DNA of 64,000 nucleotides from Streptomyces longwoodensis (GTDB taxonomy: Bacteria; Actinomycetota; Actinomycetes; Streptomycetales; Streptomycetaceae): positions 124,001 through 188,000 of the forward strand of contig NZ_KQ948553.1 of NCBI RefSeq assembly GCF_001514125.1. Direction: 5' to 3'. Each line of letters begins with the position of its first letter. The stretch's first letter is position 1. This document shows positions 7,578 to 15,577 of the stretch, piece by piece. A model generated the notes under the pieces. That model was not told where the DNA came from, searched no databases, and worked only from the letters and a program-made list of their open reading frames with translations. The translations under genes were made by a program, and so were the position numbers.

Positions 7578-8786
7578 TCAGGCCGCGGCCTCGGCCAGGG
7601 CCTCGGCGGGGACGTCGGCGGGGGCCTCGGCGTCCGGGTTGACGGTCAGTCCGGAGGCGCGGACCTCGGCGACCATCTCCGCCCGGCGCAGGTTCGCCAT
7701 GGCCTTGGTCGCGATGTCCTGGAGGTGCTTGATCCGCAGCCGGTGGCCGCCGATGCCGCCGGGCGTCCCGGCGAGCAGCAGGGCCAGCTCCTCCGGGTCG
7801 GTCGCGGCGAGCAGGGAGAGGATCTCCCCGGCCTGGCCCAGCTTGTCGATCTTGCCGGTGAGCTTCGCGCGGTCGGCGCTGATCCGCTCGCGCTCCTCCT
7901 CGGGCAGGTCGAGGGAGCCCGGCAGGGCGCCCTGCCCGCTGTCCTTGCGGGCGGCCGCGGCCTCGTCGGACAGGACGAAGAACGAGCCTTGCTCCTCCTG
8001 GCGCTTCTCCTCCGCGTGGAGTTCCTGCGCGAAGATCTGCGCGTCCCGGGCCGACTTGAAGTCGCCCCGGACGTACCGGGCGAGGAACCGCACCTGGTTG
8101 GCGTTGGAGAGCTTGCCGACGTACCAGGCGGTGCCGACGGGCAGCTGGCCCTTGGAGAGGGCCTCGCGCGCCTCCGGGCAGAGGGCGAGCAGGTCGATGC
8201 GCCACTGGACGTACGGGGCGCTCTTGCCGACCAGCTCGGCGATCTCGTCGATCTCGTAGCCGTTCTCGGCGAGCTTGTGGAACGCCTTGGCCTCCTCGAC
8301 CGGGGTCATGTCGGCGCGGCCGACGTTCTCGGCGACGGCCATGGCGAACGTGTGGCGGCTCTCCCCGACGCCGTGCATGACGACGGCCTTCATCGTGTCG
8401 AGGCCGGCCATCTGGGCGGCCCGCCAGCGGCGCTCGCCCATGATCAGCGTGTACCGCTTGGTGTCCTCGATGTACCGGACGGTGACCGGCTGGAGCTGGC
8501 CGAGCTTGGCCATGGACGCGGCCAGCTCCTTGAGCGAGGTCTCGTCGAAGTGCTCGCGGGGCTGGCCCGGGTCGCGGTCGATCTTCGAGGTCGGGATGGT
8601 GCGGAGCTGGGTCCGCGTCCCGTCGCCGGCCGCCTTGGGCGCCGGGGTCTTCTTCGCGGGGGCCGCCTTGGGGGCCGGGGCCTTCCGGGCGGCCGCCTTC
8701 CGGGGCGCCGCCGGCTTGCGCGCGGGCGTCTTCTTCGCCTCGGGCGCGGTCTCGGTGGTGGTGGCCTCGGCGGTGGTGGCGGTCAT
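7578..8786 (-). CDS. parB: ParB/Spo0J-family nuclease-like partition protein (402 aa)
   Basis: Residues 1-65 are a Lys/Ala/Pro-rich, low-complexity tail. The ParB N-terminal domain follows, with IPTSKIDRDPGQPREHFD, then VRYIEDTKRYTLIMGERRWRA containing the GERRxRA CTP-binding box. Next is the HTH region (MTPVEEAKAFHKL, IDEIAELVGKSAPYVQWRI). It may bind a centromere-like site and partition the element, or act as a regulator; no ParA is in the window. GAAGGGA lies 7 nt before ATG 8786. An in-frame ATG at 8834 inside the cassette would add MKVVQ but overlaps the -10, so it is not used here. First gene of the P3 unit. Confidence 0.9.
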   Translation of the reverse strand: MTATTAEATTTETAPEAKKTPARKPAAPRKAAARKAPAPKAAPAKKTPAPKAAGDGTRTQLRTIPTSKIDRDPGQPREHFDETSLKELAASMAKLGQLQPVTVRYIEDTKRYTLIMGERRWRAAQMAGLDTMKAVVMHGVGESRHTFAMAVAENVGRADMTPVEEAKAFHKLAENGYEIDEIAELVGKSAPYVQWRIDLLALCPEAREALSKGQLPVGTAWYVGKLSNANQVRFLARYVRGDFKSARDAQIFAQELHAEEKRQEEQGSFFVLSDEAAAARKDSGQGALPGSLDLPEEERERISADRAKLTGKIDKLGQAGEILSLLAATDPEELALLLAGTPGGIGGHRLRIKHLQDIATKAMANLRRAEMVAEVRASGLTVNPDAEAPADVPAEALAEAAA

Positions 8787-8819
8787 GGCGTGTCCCTTCG
8801 CTGGCTGGTTGGGGTGGTT

Positions 8820-8911
8820 TTGAACTACTTTCATCCTGCCCGAATTGGCTTTGCCTAGCCAGTTTTAACAAGCTGATTCGGTAAAGGAACTTCTAAGAAA
8901 ACCGCAGGTCA
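8820..8911 (-). promoter_or_regulatory. Cassette promoter P3 (parB unit)
   Basis: 92 bp. Minus-strand -10 CAGGAT (8833-8838), 17-bp spacer, -35-like TGGCTA (8856-8861). Dyad arms CCGAATTGGCT and AGCTGATTCGG flank the -35. The distal edge is the stop codon of the 81-aa gene, followed by CCTGCGGTTTTCTTAGAAG. Confidence 0.8.
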
Positions 8912-9154
8912 GAGGCGGTCCCCCTGCCCCGCGACGGCCGCCCAGTGGCCGATCTCGTCGGTCAGCCGCGCGTGGTCCGCGTCGAGCTGCGCCAGAGCCT
9001 CCGCAAGGACCTCGGGCGCGACGGCCACACTCGTGCCGCCGACCTGCACAGCCGCGCACACGATCGCTTCCTGCTGCCGCTCGACCAGCCGCCGGTCGGC
9101 CTCCAGCCGCCCGCTCCGCTCCCGCGCGCGGGCCCGCATCGTGGTGTCCTGCAT
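8909..9154 (-). CDS. Hypothetical helical protein (81 aa)
   Basis: ATG start at 9154. The protein begins with a basic stretch (MRARARERSGRLEADRRL), continues with a short apolar strand region (IVCAAVQVGGTSVAV) and ends in a helix (LAEALAQLDADHARLTDEIGHW) with a heptad-like pattern. It may dimerise as a short coiled coil. No family recognised. Last gene of the P4 unit; its stop is embedded in the edge of cassette P3. Confidence 0.7.
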   Translation of the reverse strand: MQDTTMRARARERSGRLEADRRLVERQQEAIVCAAVQVGGTSVAVAPEVLAEALAQLDADHARLTDEIGHWAAVAGQGDRL

Positions 9155-9223
9155 CGCCGTCTCCTCGCTCTCCGTGGGGTCCGACCAGGCCGCCGGGGCG
9201 CTCGAGGGCGCCCGGGCGCCGGG

Positions 9224-9418
9224 TCAGGCGGCCGGGGCTCCGACCGGCCCTGCCTCGACGTCGAAGCCGAGCGCGGTGAACCAGGCGGTCAGGGCGTCGA
9301 CGACGTCGCCGCCGTTCCAGTCCTCGCCGCTGGCGATGGTCGTCTTGATCCCGTCGAACAGGTCGACGATGGCCTGCCCGGCGTCGGTGGTGATGTCGAA
9401 GTTCAGCGCATGCGCCAT
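9224..9418 (-). CDS. Hypothetical acidic protein (64 aa)
   Basis: ATG start at 9418 with GGAAGG 8 nt upstream. Sequence is acidic and mostly helical (DITTDAGQAIVDLFDGIKTTI, DVVDALTAWFTALGFDVEAG). No Cys or membrane segment. No family recognised; a small acidic protein in an element of this type could be a DNA mimic or a protein inhibitor, but nothing in the sequence proves it. Middle gene of the P4 unit, downstream of a GC hairpin at 9445-9469. Confidence 0.7.
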   Translation of the reverse strand: MAHALNFDITTDAGQAIVDLFDGIKTTIASGEDWNGGDVVDALTAWFTALGFDVEAGPVGAPAA

Positions 9419-9444
9419 GGTGGGTTCCTTCCTTCGTGCGGGGT

Positions 9445-9469
9445 CCGGCCCGGGCGGGCGCCGGGCCGG
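9445..9469. terminator. GC hairpin inside the P4 unit
   Basis: 8-bp perfect inverted repeat (CCGGCCCG / CGGGCCGG) with a 9-nt loop between the 226-aa and the 64-aa genes. Confidence 0.4.
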
Positions 9470-9488
9470 TGGGGGCGGCCCGGGCGGG

Positions 9489-10169
9489 TCAGGCGGCGAG
9501 GACCGCGTCGCCGGCCGGGGTGAGGCTGACCGGCTGGCCCTCGTAGAGCGAGCGGGAGTTGTCGCGCACGGCCAGGCCCTCGTCGATGGCCCACTCGACC
9601 ATGTCCTTGCGGGGCTTCTCGCCGCGCTCGGTGGACACGCGGGTCTGGCCGACGCGCAGCTCCTGGAGCTTCACGCCGTTGTCGCGGATGGCCTCCAGGG
9701 TGCGCCGCTGAGCGGGGGTCACCTTCCGGGCGGGCGCGGGCGCCGGGTCGGGCTCGGGCTCGGGCTCGCCGGCCGGGGCGGGCTGCGCGGCTGCCGCCCG
9801 CGCGGCTTCCACGAGGCCCTGGGTGTCGGTCAGGAAGTGCTGGGCGGCCTCCAGGTGGAAGCGCTCGTTCTCGTTGTGGATCTGGCACGTGCTGGAGGAC
9901 ATGCCGCGGGTGAGCAGCCGGTGCGTGAGGCGCTTGCGCATGTCGTCCAGGGCCTCGACCAGGCCGGCCTTCTCGGCGATCTCCAGGACGCCCAGGTACG
10001 GGCTGGCGTTCGCCGCCTTCTGCATCGCGTCGCGGACCAGGCTGCTGTCCACGGCCCGGGTGGGGTCGGTCAGCGCTTCGGCCAGCCGGGCGCGGGCGGC
10101 CACGTCCATGCGGAGCCGGTGGTCGGCGAGGCCGTCGAAGATGTCTGCGAGGTCAAAGGTGGCGGTCAT
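9489..10169 (-). CDS. Hypothetical protein with C-terminal winged-helix-like region (226 aa)
   Basis: ATG start at 10169, 34 nt after cassette P4. The N-terminal 125 residues are helical. A Pro/Glu linker (EPEPEPDPAPAPAR) leads to KVTPAQRRTLEAIRDNG...VEWAIDEGLAVRDNSRSLYEGQPVSLTPAG, which reads as a winged helix (LTPAG is typical of the wing end in such domains). Possibly DNA-binding. No family name assigned. A start at 10217 (MKVVQ...) is in frame but lies in the promoter cassette. First gene of the P4 unit. Confidence 0.72.
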   Translation of the reverse strand: MTATFDLADIFDGLADHRLRMDVAARARLAEALTDPTRAVDSSLVRDAMQKAANASPYLGVLEIAEKAGLVEALDDMRKRLTHRLLTRGMSSSTCQIHNENERFHLEAAQHFLTDTQGLVEAARAAAAQPAPAGEPEPEPDPAPAPARKVTPAQRRTLEAIRDNGVKLQELRVGQTRVSTERGEKPRKDMVEWAIDEGLAVRDNSRSLYEGQPVSLTPAGDAVLAA

Positions 10170-10202
10170 GTCGCTCTCCCATGCTGGCCGGGTTGGTGTG
10201 TT

Positions 10203-10294
10203 TTGAACTACTTTCATCCTGCCCGAATCGGTTTGCTATATCCAGTTTTAACAAGCCGATTCGGTAAAGGATCTTCTAAGAAAACCGCAGGTCA
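10203..10294 (-). promoter_or_regulatory. Cassette promoter P4
   Basis: 92 bp. Minus-strand -10 CAGGAT (10216-10221), 17-bp spacer, -35-like TGGATA (10239-10244). Dyad arms CCGAATCGG / CCGATTCGG. Adjacent to the TGA at 10292. Confidence 0.8.
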
Positions 10295-11068
10295 GGCCGC
10301 GATGGCGCCCTGCTCGGGGGCCTCGGCCGGGCGGCGCTGGCCGTCCCGGCGGGCCTGCTGGGCGGCGAACAGGGCGGCCTCGCGCGGGGCGTGGCAGGAG
10401 GGGCACAGCTCCTCGAAGCGCGGCTGGCCCGGCTGCCGCCGCCGGCCGTGGTCGAGGAGGCGGGTCCGCTCGTGCCGGGGGGCGTGGCACTCGGTGTCGG
10501 TGCAGGCGGCCGTGCGGGGCTCCTGGTAGCCGATGCCCCGGTGGTAGTGCGCCCGCCAGGCCTCGAAGCTCTCAGGGGCGAAGTACCCGTCGGTGTCGGC
10601 CAGGCCGTCGGAGACGTAGCGCCCGTACAGGGCGCGCTCGGCGTCCTCGTCGCACACGTGCGCGGCCGGGCGGAACGCTTCCTTCGTGTAGTGGTCGACG
10701 TCGGGGCTGGCGGGCAGGTCGCCGGGGGCGGGCCGGTCCGGGTGGCGGAGGTCGTGCGCGCCGGTCATGGCCAGGTAGTAGTCGTACTCGCTCACCCGCT
10801 CGGCCGCACCCAGGCAGTCGTCGCAGATCTGCTCGTCCTCGCCGGCCATCAGGGCGGGCTTGATGCCGCACTCGGTGCAGGGCGCGTACTTGTTGTCGAA
10901 CGGGGAGTGGTACGCGCACATGTGCTTGCCCTTGTACGTGTGGATGGCGTAGGCGGCCTCGCCGTCGGCGCTGGCGCAGCCGCGCTGCCAGGTGTCGCCC
11001 TTGCAGAGGATGTCGTCGGCGGGGAAGCGCAGGCCGGCCGTGATGTAGGGGAGGAGGTTGGCGCTCAC
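10292..11068 (-). CDS. Hypothetical cysteine-rich zinc-ribbon protein (258 aa)
   Basis: GTG start at 11068. At least three CxxC-type pairs are visible: CTECGIKP with CDDCLG (about 64-86) forms one ribbon, and CTDTECHAPRH with CPSCHAPRE near the C-terminus suggests a second. The start codon overlaps the stop of a 16-codon reading frame that begins in cassette P5. A central region (DVDHYTKEAFRPAAHVCDED...ALYGRYVSDG) has no recognised domain. Only gene of the P5 unit. Function unknown. Confidence 0.75.
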   Translation of the reverse strand: MSANLLPYITAGLRFPADDILCKGDTWQRGCASADGEAAYAIHTYKGKHMCAYHSPFDNKYAPCTECGIKPALMAGEDEQICDDCLGAAERVSEYDYYLAMTGAHDLRHPDRPAPGDLPASPDVDHYTKEAFRPAAHVCDEDAERALYGRYVSDGLADTDGYFAPESFEAWRAHYHRGIGYQEPRTAACTDTECHAPRHERTRLLDHGRRRQPGQPRFEELCPSCHAPREAALFAAQQARRDGQRRPAEAPEQGAIAA

Positions 11069-11100
11069 GCGTGGGTCCCTTCTGTGCGGGGTGGGGTGGT

Positions 11101-11192
11101 TTGATCTACTTCCATCCTTCCCGAATCGGCTCGTGCTAGCCAGTTTTAACGAGCCGATTCGGTAAAGGAACTTCTAAGAAAACCGCAGGTCA
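11101..11192 (-). promoter_or_regulatory. Cassette promoter P5 (perfect 14-bp dyad)
   Basis: Minus-strand -10 AAGGAT (11114-11119), 17-bp spacer, -35-like TGGCTA (11137-11142). The arms CCGAATCGGCTCGT (11121-11134) and ACGAGCCGATTCGG (11149-11162) are exact inverted copies. Confidence 0.82.
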
Positions 11193-12251
11193 GGCGGCCT
11201 TCACCCCCGGGTTGACGAGCTGCTCGACCTGGGCGATCGCGGAGGCCATCGCCATTGTCGAGGCTGCCCGGTCGCGGTGTTCGACCATGATCCGCCGGTG
11301 CTCGACGGCCCGCTGCCACATGCTGCCCTCGGCGAGCGTGTCGCCGCAGGCGACGAGCGCCTTCGGGCCCAGGCCCCAGACGATGACGTTGACCGCGCAC
11401 CCGGCCGCGGCGAGCGGGTCGATCTCCTGGGCGAACCACGTGAACGCTGCGGGGTCGAAGCCCATGCCGCGCAGGTGCTGGGCGGCCGACCGGAACATGC
11501 CGCCGGTGCCCGCGCACGGGTCGGCGAGCGAGTAGCCCTCGTGGATCACGCCGGGGTCGTTGCCGATGATCTGGGCGGCCATCATGTCGCACACCTCCGG
11601 GGGCGTGTGGTACTCCCCCAGGCCCTGCCGGGCGGTGTTGTGGCGCAGCGCGGTCACCGTCCACGACATGAGGTCGATGTAGCTGTTCGCCTCGGGATCC
11701 TCGTGACCGGTGTGGTCGAGGGCGTGCGCGTCGAGGGCCGCGTGGAACGTGGCGCGGATCGCGGCCAGCTCGTGCTTGGTGTGGTCATCGCGGTCCGCCC
11801 ACTCGAACAGTACCCGCGCGGTGTCGATCAGGTCGGGGCGGCGCATCCACCAGTACGCGGAGACCTCGCGGACGCACGCGAGGATCTGCTGGGCGTCCAG
11901 GCCCCGGAAGAAGTCGGCGAGGGTGCGGGGGGCGCCCTTGAGCGGCCACAGGGCGAGAGTCGCGACGACGCCGAGGGGGATCTCCATGCGGTTGCCGCCG
12001 TGCGCGTGGTGCCAGGCGGTGGCCACGGCTTCGCCGAACTCCGCGCCGCCGGTGGGGCGGGAGACGAACTCGGGCCGCCGCCGTCCGCCGGCCGCGACCG
12101 GGGCCGGGGCGGGCGCCGGGGCGGGGGCGGGCGCCGGGGGCTTGGCCGGGCTGGCGTACTGGCCCGCGGTCGGCTTGGGCAGGGTGATCGTCGTCTCGGG
12201 CTTCGGGGCTTCGGGCTCGCCGAGGTCGGCGAACAGGTCGAGCTGCTGCAT
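11190..12251 (-). CDS. N6-DNA methylase-like protein lacking motif IV (353 aa)
   Basis: ATG start at 12251 with GGAGGA 6 nt upstream. An Ala/Pro repeat (about 35-52) is followed by a helical region and then the class-I methylase core: GEYHTPPEVCDMMA (HsdM-like entry helix) and LADPCAGTGGMF (motif I). After motif I comes WFAQEIDPLAAAGCAVN, but the expected NPP(F/Y) catalytic motif is absent; the chain runs GDTLAEGSMWQRAVEHRR instead. It may bind SAM or DNA without methylating, or act with a partner subunit. Second gene of the P6 unit. Confidence 0.82.
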   Translation of the reverse strand: MQQLDLFADLGEPEAPKPETTITLPKPTAGQYASPAKPPAPAPAPAPAPAPVAAGGRRRPEFVSRPTGGAEFGEAVATAWHHAHGGNRMEIPLGVVATLALWPLKGAPRTLADFFRGLDAQQILACVREVSAYWWMRRPDLIDTARVLFEWADRDDHTKHELAAIRATFHAALDAHALDHTGHEDPEANSYIDLMSWTVTALRHNTARQGLGEYHTPPEVCDMMAAQIIGNDPGVIHEGYSLADPCAGTGGMFRSAAQHLRGMGFDPAAFTWFAQEIDPLAAAGCAVNVIVWGLGPKALVACGDTLAEGSMWQRAVEHRRIMVEHRDRAASTMAMASAIAQVEQLVNPGVKAA

Positions 12252-12274
12252 CGGTCCTCCGTTCAGGCATGGGT

Positions 12275-12306
12275 CCGGCCCGGCACCCTCTCGGGTGCCG
12301 GGCCGG
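12275..12306. terminator. GC hairpin inside the P6 unit
   Basis: Perfect 14-bp inverted repeat (CCGGCCCGGCACCC / GGGTGCCGGGCCGG) with TCTC loop between the 90-aa gene and the methylase-like gene. Confidence 0.6.
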
Positions 12307-12318
12307 TGGGGGCGGGGG

Positions 12319-12591
12319 TCAGAACTGTTCGAGGACGGTGAGGGCGACGCCCATGTGCCGGGCGAAGTCCCAGGGGGCGATCTGCTCGATGTCGGCATCC
12401 TCGATGGCCTCGGCGATGACCTTGGCGATGGGCTCGGCTTCCCGGGGGAGCTTCTTGGAGACCAGGTCGCCGGCCAGGCCGACGTAGCGGACCGCGATGC
12501 CGGGGTGGAGCTCGCTGACGTAGAGGCCTTCGTACTGTTCGGCGAGGAGGTCCGCGAGGCGGTCGTTGTCGGCGGTGAAGATGGCGTCCAT
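12319..12591 (-). CDS. Hypothetical protein (90 aa)
   Basis: ATG start at 12591, 32 nt after cassette P6. It begins MDAIFTADNDRLADLLAEQYEG and contains a strand-like GIAVRYVGLAGDLVSKKL before an acidic helix (IAKVIAEAIEDADIEQI). No family recognised. First gene of the P6 unit, before the methylase-like gene. Acidic, no Cys, no membrane segment. Confidence 0.72.
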   Translation of the reverse strand: MDAIFTADNDRLADLLAEQYEGLYVSELHPGIAVRYVGLAGDLVSKKLPREAEPIAKVIAEAIEDADIEQIAPWDFARHMGVALTVLEQF

Positions 12592-12622
12592 GCCGGGCTC
12601 CCATTCTGTTCAGGTTGGGATT

Positions 12623-12714
12623 TTGAACTACTTTCATTCTGTCCGAATTGGCTTTGCCTATCCAGTTTTAACAAACTGGATAGGCAAAGAAACTCCCAGG
12701 AAAACCGCAGGTCA
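12623..12714 (-). promoter_or_regulatory. Cassette promoter P6 (perfect 17-bp dyad)
   Basis: Minus-strand -10 CAGAAT (12636-12641), 17-bp spacer, -35-like TGGATA (12659-12664). The arms CTTTGCCTATCCAGTTT (12652-12668) and its exact inverse (12673-12689) are separated by TAAC. This copy defines the likely operator best. Confidence 0.85.
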
Positions 12715-13842
12715 GGCGCCGCACAGGGCGAGCAGGTCGAGCTGCTCCGGGCCGCTGATGTCCGCCTCCAGCGCCGCCGGCCGCTCCTCGGCCGTCCACT
12801 GCATGTCGGGCAGCTTCGGCTTGGGCTGCGGGCTCACCGCTTCCTCGCGCAGCTCGTCGACCACCTGCTCGGGGATCCCGTACACCCTGACCTCCATGTC
12901 GGTGGGCACCCACCCGGCGGGCACCCGGGACAGCGCCGGGTTGCTCACCTCGTTGACCTTTTGCCACGCGCGGAGCATCCGCGCCTGACGCTCCTCCCAG
13001 GCGTACAGCTCCTCCTGCGCCTCCATGAGCGCGATGCGCTGCGCCTCCCGCCGCACCTCCTCCTGGTTCCACTGGGCCATCCGCCGGTGGGCCTCCGCGC
13101 CCCGGAACAGCGGGGGCAGCTCGGCCAGCTCCTCGCTGCGCGTCTTGTCGGCCGGGACCGGCTGCCACTTCCGCCACAGGCGCGCGGCGGTCCGCCCGTC
13201 GGCGGTGACCAGGATGCGCCGACGGCCGACCGCGTCGGGCTCGCCGATGACGAGGAACCCCGCCTCCACGAGCGGGCGCAGCCGGTGGTCGGAGACGACG
13301 CGGCCCGGGGCGCCCGGCATGTCCTGCCGCCGCAGGGTGCCGTCGACCGGGTGCCGGTAGAGCAGGCTGTCGGCCGCCGCGAGGACCAGGTCCGCCTGGC
13401 CTTCGGACCAGCCGAGGCGTCCGGCCTGGGTGCGCTCGAAGCGCCGCTGGACCCGCTCGTCGACCTCGGGCAGCGGGGTGGGCGGCGTACCGGCCGGGGC
13501 CGGTTCCGGCTTCGCCGGCTCCTCGAGGGCCGCCGCCGCGGCGGGCGGCACCTCGCGGACCCTGCCGCCGTAGTTCGCGACGGTCGTCATCGGCCGCTCC
13601 TTCTTGTCGTAGCGGACCGAGACCCGGTACGGGTAGCCCGCCTCGTCCGAGAGGTGCTCGATCTCGTCGGCGTGCTCGGCGATCACCTCGTCCGCGTGGG
13701 CGGTGAGGACGACGACGAACGTGCCGATGCGCTCGCCGTTCTGGTAGTCGCCGGTGACGCGAAAGTCGCGGCCGCGGCCCTGGGTGAGGCCGAGGCCCCG
13801 CAGGATGCGGGCGATCGCGGTGACGTGAGGCATGGCGGCCAT
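12712..13842 (-). CDS. Hypothetical protein with helical C-terminal half (376 aa)
   Basis: ATG start at 13842 (ATG 13833 is also possible). Residues 1-90 resemble a small alpha/beta domain (TAIARILRGLGLTQG, DFRVTGDYQNGERIGTFVVVLTAHADEV). A Pro/Ala linker is followed by a winged-helix-like stretch (HRLRPLVEAGFLVIG, GRRRILVTADGRTAARLW) and a long charged coiled-coil segment (EEVRREAQRIALMEAQEELYA). The C-terminus PEQLDLLALCGA resembles a short conserved tail (QLDLF) also seen in the two methylase-like proteins of the element. Only gene of the P7 unit. Confidence 0.72.
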   Translation of the reverse strand: MAAMPHVTAIARILRGLGLTQGRGRDFRVTGDYQNGERIGTFVVVLTAHADEVIAEHADEIEHLSDEAGYPYRVSVRYDKKERPMTTVANYGGRVREVPPAAAAALEEPAKPEPAPAGTPPTPLPEVDERVQRRFERTQAGRLGWSEGQADLVLAAADSLLYRHPVDGTLRRQDMPGAPGRVVSDHRLRPLVEAGFLVIGEPDAVGRRRILVTADGRTAARLWRKWQPVPADKTRSEELAELPPLFRGAEAHRRMAQWNQEEVRREAQRIALMEAQEELYAWEERQARMLRAWQKVNEVSNPALSRVPAGWVPTDMEVRVYGIPEQVVDELREEAVSPQPKPKLPDMQWTAEERPAALEADISGPEQLDLLALCGA

Positions 13843-13872
13843 GAGACGTCCTTCCGGGCTGGTTGGTGTGGT

Positions 13873-13955
13873 TTGAACTACTTACATCCTTCCCTATATG
13901 GCTTTGCCTAGCTAGTTTTACCAAACCAATTAGGCAAAAAATCTTCTATGATGCC
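13873..13955 (-). promoter_or_regulatory. Cassette promoter P7 (truncated distal edge)
   Basis: Minus-strand -10 AAGGAT (13886-13891), 17-bp spacer, -35-like TAGCTA (13909-13914), with TTTGCCTA arms. The CCTGCGGTTTTC edge box is missing; the gene upstream ends in TAG at 13946 instead. Confidence 0.72.
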
Positions 13956-14839
13956 GGGCCCGCGAGGTGGGCGCGCAGGGCGCCGCCGGCCGCGAGGACG
14001 CGCTCGGTGGTCCAGCCGGACCCGGTGAGCGTCAACCGGCCCCACTCCCGCAGCTCCCGGTCGCGGGCGACGATCCGCACGCTGTACGGCGAGACGGCCG
14101 CCGCGAACCGGTAGGCGCCGACAGGCTCGGGGGCCAGCTGGATGTCCTGCCACCAGCGGACGGGCACGCGTTCCTCGTCCGCCCCGTCCGGGCCCGGGCA
14201 GGCGTGGCTGATCGCGTTCAGCAGCTCCTCGTCGTGCGTGCACGCGCCGCCGCCGCAGTGGAGCATCGCAACCCCGGTGGAGGCCACGGCGAACGAGTGC
14301 CGGGTGAACGACGCCCGCGCCTTGGAGCGGATGCTGACGCCGACGGCGGGGACGCGGGTGGTGCGCTCCAGCCAGAACCCGTCGCCGTGCTCGTCGACGT
14401 ACGCGCGGCCGACCTCCCAGCCGTGCACGCGCACGACGTCCTCCCACGACCAGGGCCGCCGGTCGCGGTAGTCGCGGTCGTCGGGGCCGAGGGTGGGCCA
14501 CAGCCGCCACCCGGCCGGGCCCGCGAACATGGCGTCCGGCGGGTACACCGGTTCGACGCGCACCAGGACGCGGGGCGCGTTGAACGGAACAACTGTGCAC
14601 TGGTCGTGCAGCGCGGCCAGCAGCGGGCAGGCGTCGCACTTCCCGCCGTTCACGCACGGGCCGAAGCCGCCCCAGCGGGCGCGGCGCGTGTCCTGGGACT
14701 CCAGCAGGGCGGCCCACCGCTGGGGGCGCAGCGCGCACTGGGCGGCCTGCCCGAAGTGCGCGTTGAGCGACAGGCGGTTCCAGCCCTTGCCGTCGGGGCC
14801 GCCGGGCGCGGCTTCGGGGGCGGTCAGGTGGATCGGCAT
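13946..14839 (-). CDS. Hypothetical protein with Cys cluster (297 aa)
   Basis: ATG start at 14839. The sequence has a Cys cluster in CVNGGKCDACPLL (about 62-74), an N-terminal SLNAHFGQAAQCAL, and a second cluster HCGGGACTHDEE near residue 195. The spacing of four cysteines in the first cluster suggests a metal site. The C-terminal 80 residues look like a beta domain (VGAYRFAAAVSPYSVRIVARD). No family recognised. Last gene of the P8 unit; its C-terminal codon region touches cassette P7. Confidence 0.7.
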   Translation of the reverse strand: MPIHLTAPEAAPGGPDGKGWNRLSLNAHFGQAAQCALRPQRWAALLESQDTRRARWGGFGPCVNGGKCDACPLLAALHDQCTVVPFNAPRVLVRVEPVYPPDAMFAGPAGWRLWPTLGPDDRDYRDRRPWSWEDVVRVHGWEVGRAYVDEHGDGFWLERTTRVPAVGVSIRSKARASFTRHSFAVASTGVAMLHCGGGACTHDEELLNAISHACPGPDGADEERVPVRWWQDIQLAPEPVGAYRFAAAVSPYSVRIVARDRELREWGRLTLTGSGWTTERVLAAGGALRAHLAGPAS

Positions 14840-14865
14840 CGGGTTCCTTCTCTCTGGGGTGCGGG

Positions 14866-14888
14866 CCCCGGCCCGGGTTGGGCCGGGG
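14866..14888. terminator. GC hairpin inside the P8 unit
   Basis: 9-bp perfect inverted repeat CCCCGGCCC / GGGCCGGGG with a 5-nt loop, between the 218-aa and 297-aa genes. Confidence 0.45.
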
Positions 14889-14897
14889 CGAGGGTGG

Positions 14898-15554
14898 TCA
14901 GCGGGTGAAGCGGTCGGCGTTCACGGCGATCCAGCAGGCCAGGGACAGGGCGGTCGCCGCGCACTCCTGGGCGAGAGGCAGACCGGCCGGGGCGGAGAAC
15001 AGCTCGTCGAGGTACGTGCCGTCGCCCGCGTACAGGGACGCGGTCCACGGCTCGTCGTGCTGGTCGGCGGGGCGGGCCGCGTCCTCCCCGGAGTGCAGCA
15101 GGACCTTCGTCCCGGTGTGCGCGGCGGCTTCGGTGTCCGCCCGGTCGACGGCGACGAGGACGTAGGACACGCCGCCGTCCTCCGCGTGGAACGAGGGGAG
15201 TCCGAAGGCGGCCAGCGCGGCGCGCAGCTTGTCGCCTTCGGTGGGGCCGCTGTCGGCTGCGGCCTGGGCCGCTTCCCGGTACATGGCGCCCAGCTCGGTG
15301 CCGGTGGCGTCCGGTCCGGCGGCGAGGCCGGCCGTGATGAACGCGGCGCGCAGCCCGGTCAGGTCGTAGTCGCGGAGCCGGGTCATGACGCGCTCGGTCA
15401 TGCCGAGGTGCGCCTCGCAGGAGGCGAGGCCGAGTCCGCTGGTGGCCTTCACGGTGCGGGTGGCCCGGGTCTCCCTGTCGAGGATCTGGCAGGCGATGCA
15501 GGGCATCGTGAACCAGCTCGGGGAGTCGTCGGTGCGGGTGGCGAACGTGATCAC
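14898..15554 (-). CDS. Hypothetical protein (218 aa)
   Basis: ATG start at 15554. The N-terminus holds FTMPCIACQIL (CxxC) and a later Cys-x-x-His in ASCEAHLG, which together could bind zinc. The middle is helical (LRDYDLTGLRAAFITAGLAAG), and the C-terminal part has KVLLHSGEDAARPADQHD and a final Ala-rich helix. No family recognised. Third gene of the P8 unit. The unit's proteins share a style (N-terminal zinc pair, small size) typical of phage or plasmid early genes. Confidence 0.7.
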   Translation of the reverse strand: MITFATRTDDSPSWFTMPCIACQILDRETRATRTVKATSGLGLASCEAHLGMTERVMTRLRDYDLTGLRAAFITAGLAAGPDATGTELGAMYREAAQAAADSGPTEGDKLRAALAAFGLPSFHAEDGGVSYVLVAVDRADTEAAAHTGTKVLLHSGEDAARPADQHDEPWTASLYAGDGTYLDELFSAPAGLPLAQECAATALSLACWIAVNADRFTR

Positions 15555-15577
15555 GGTTCTCTCCTGTTTGGGGCGGG

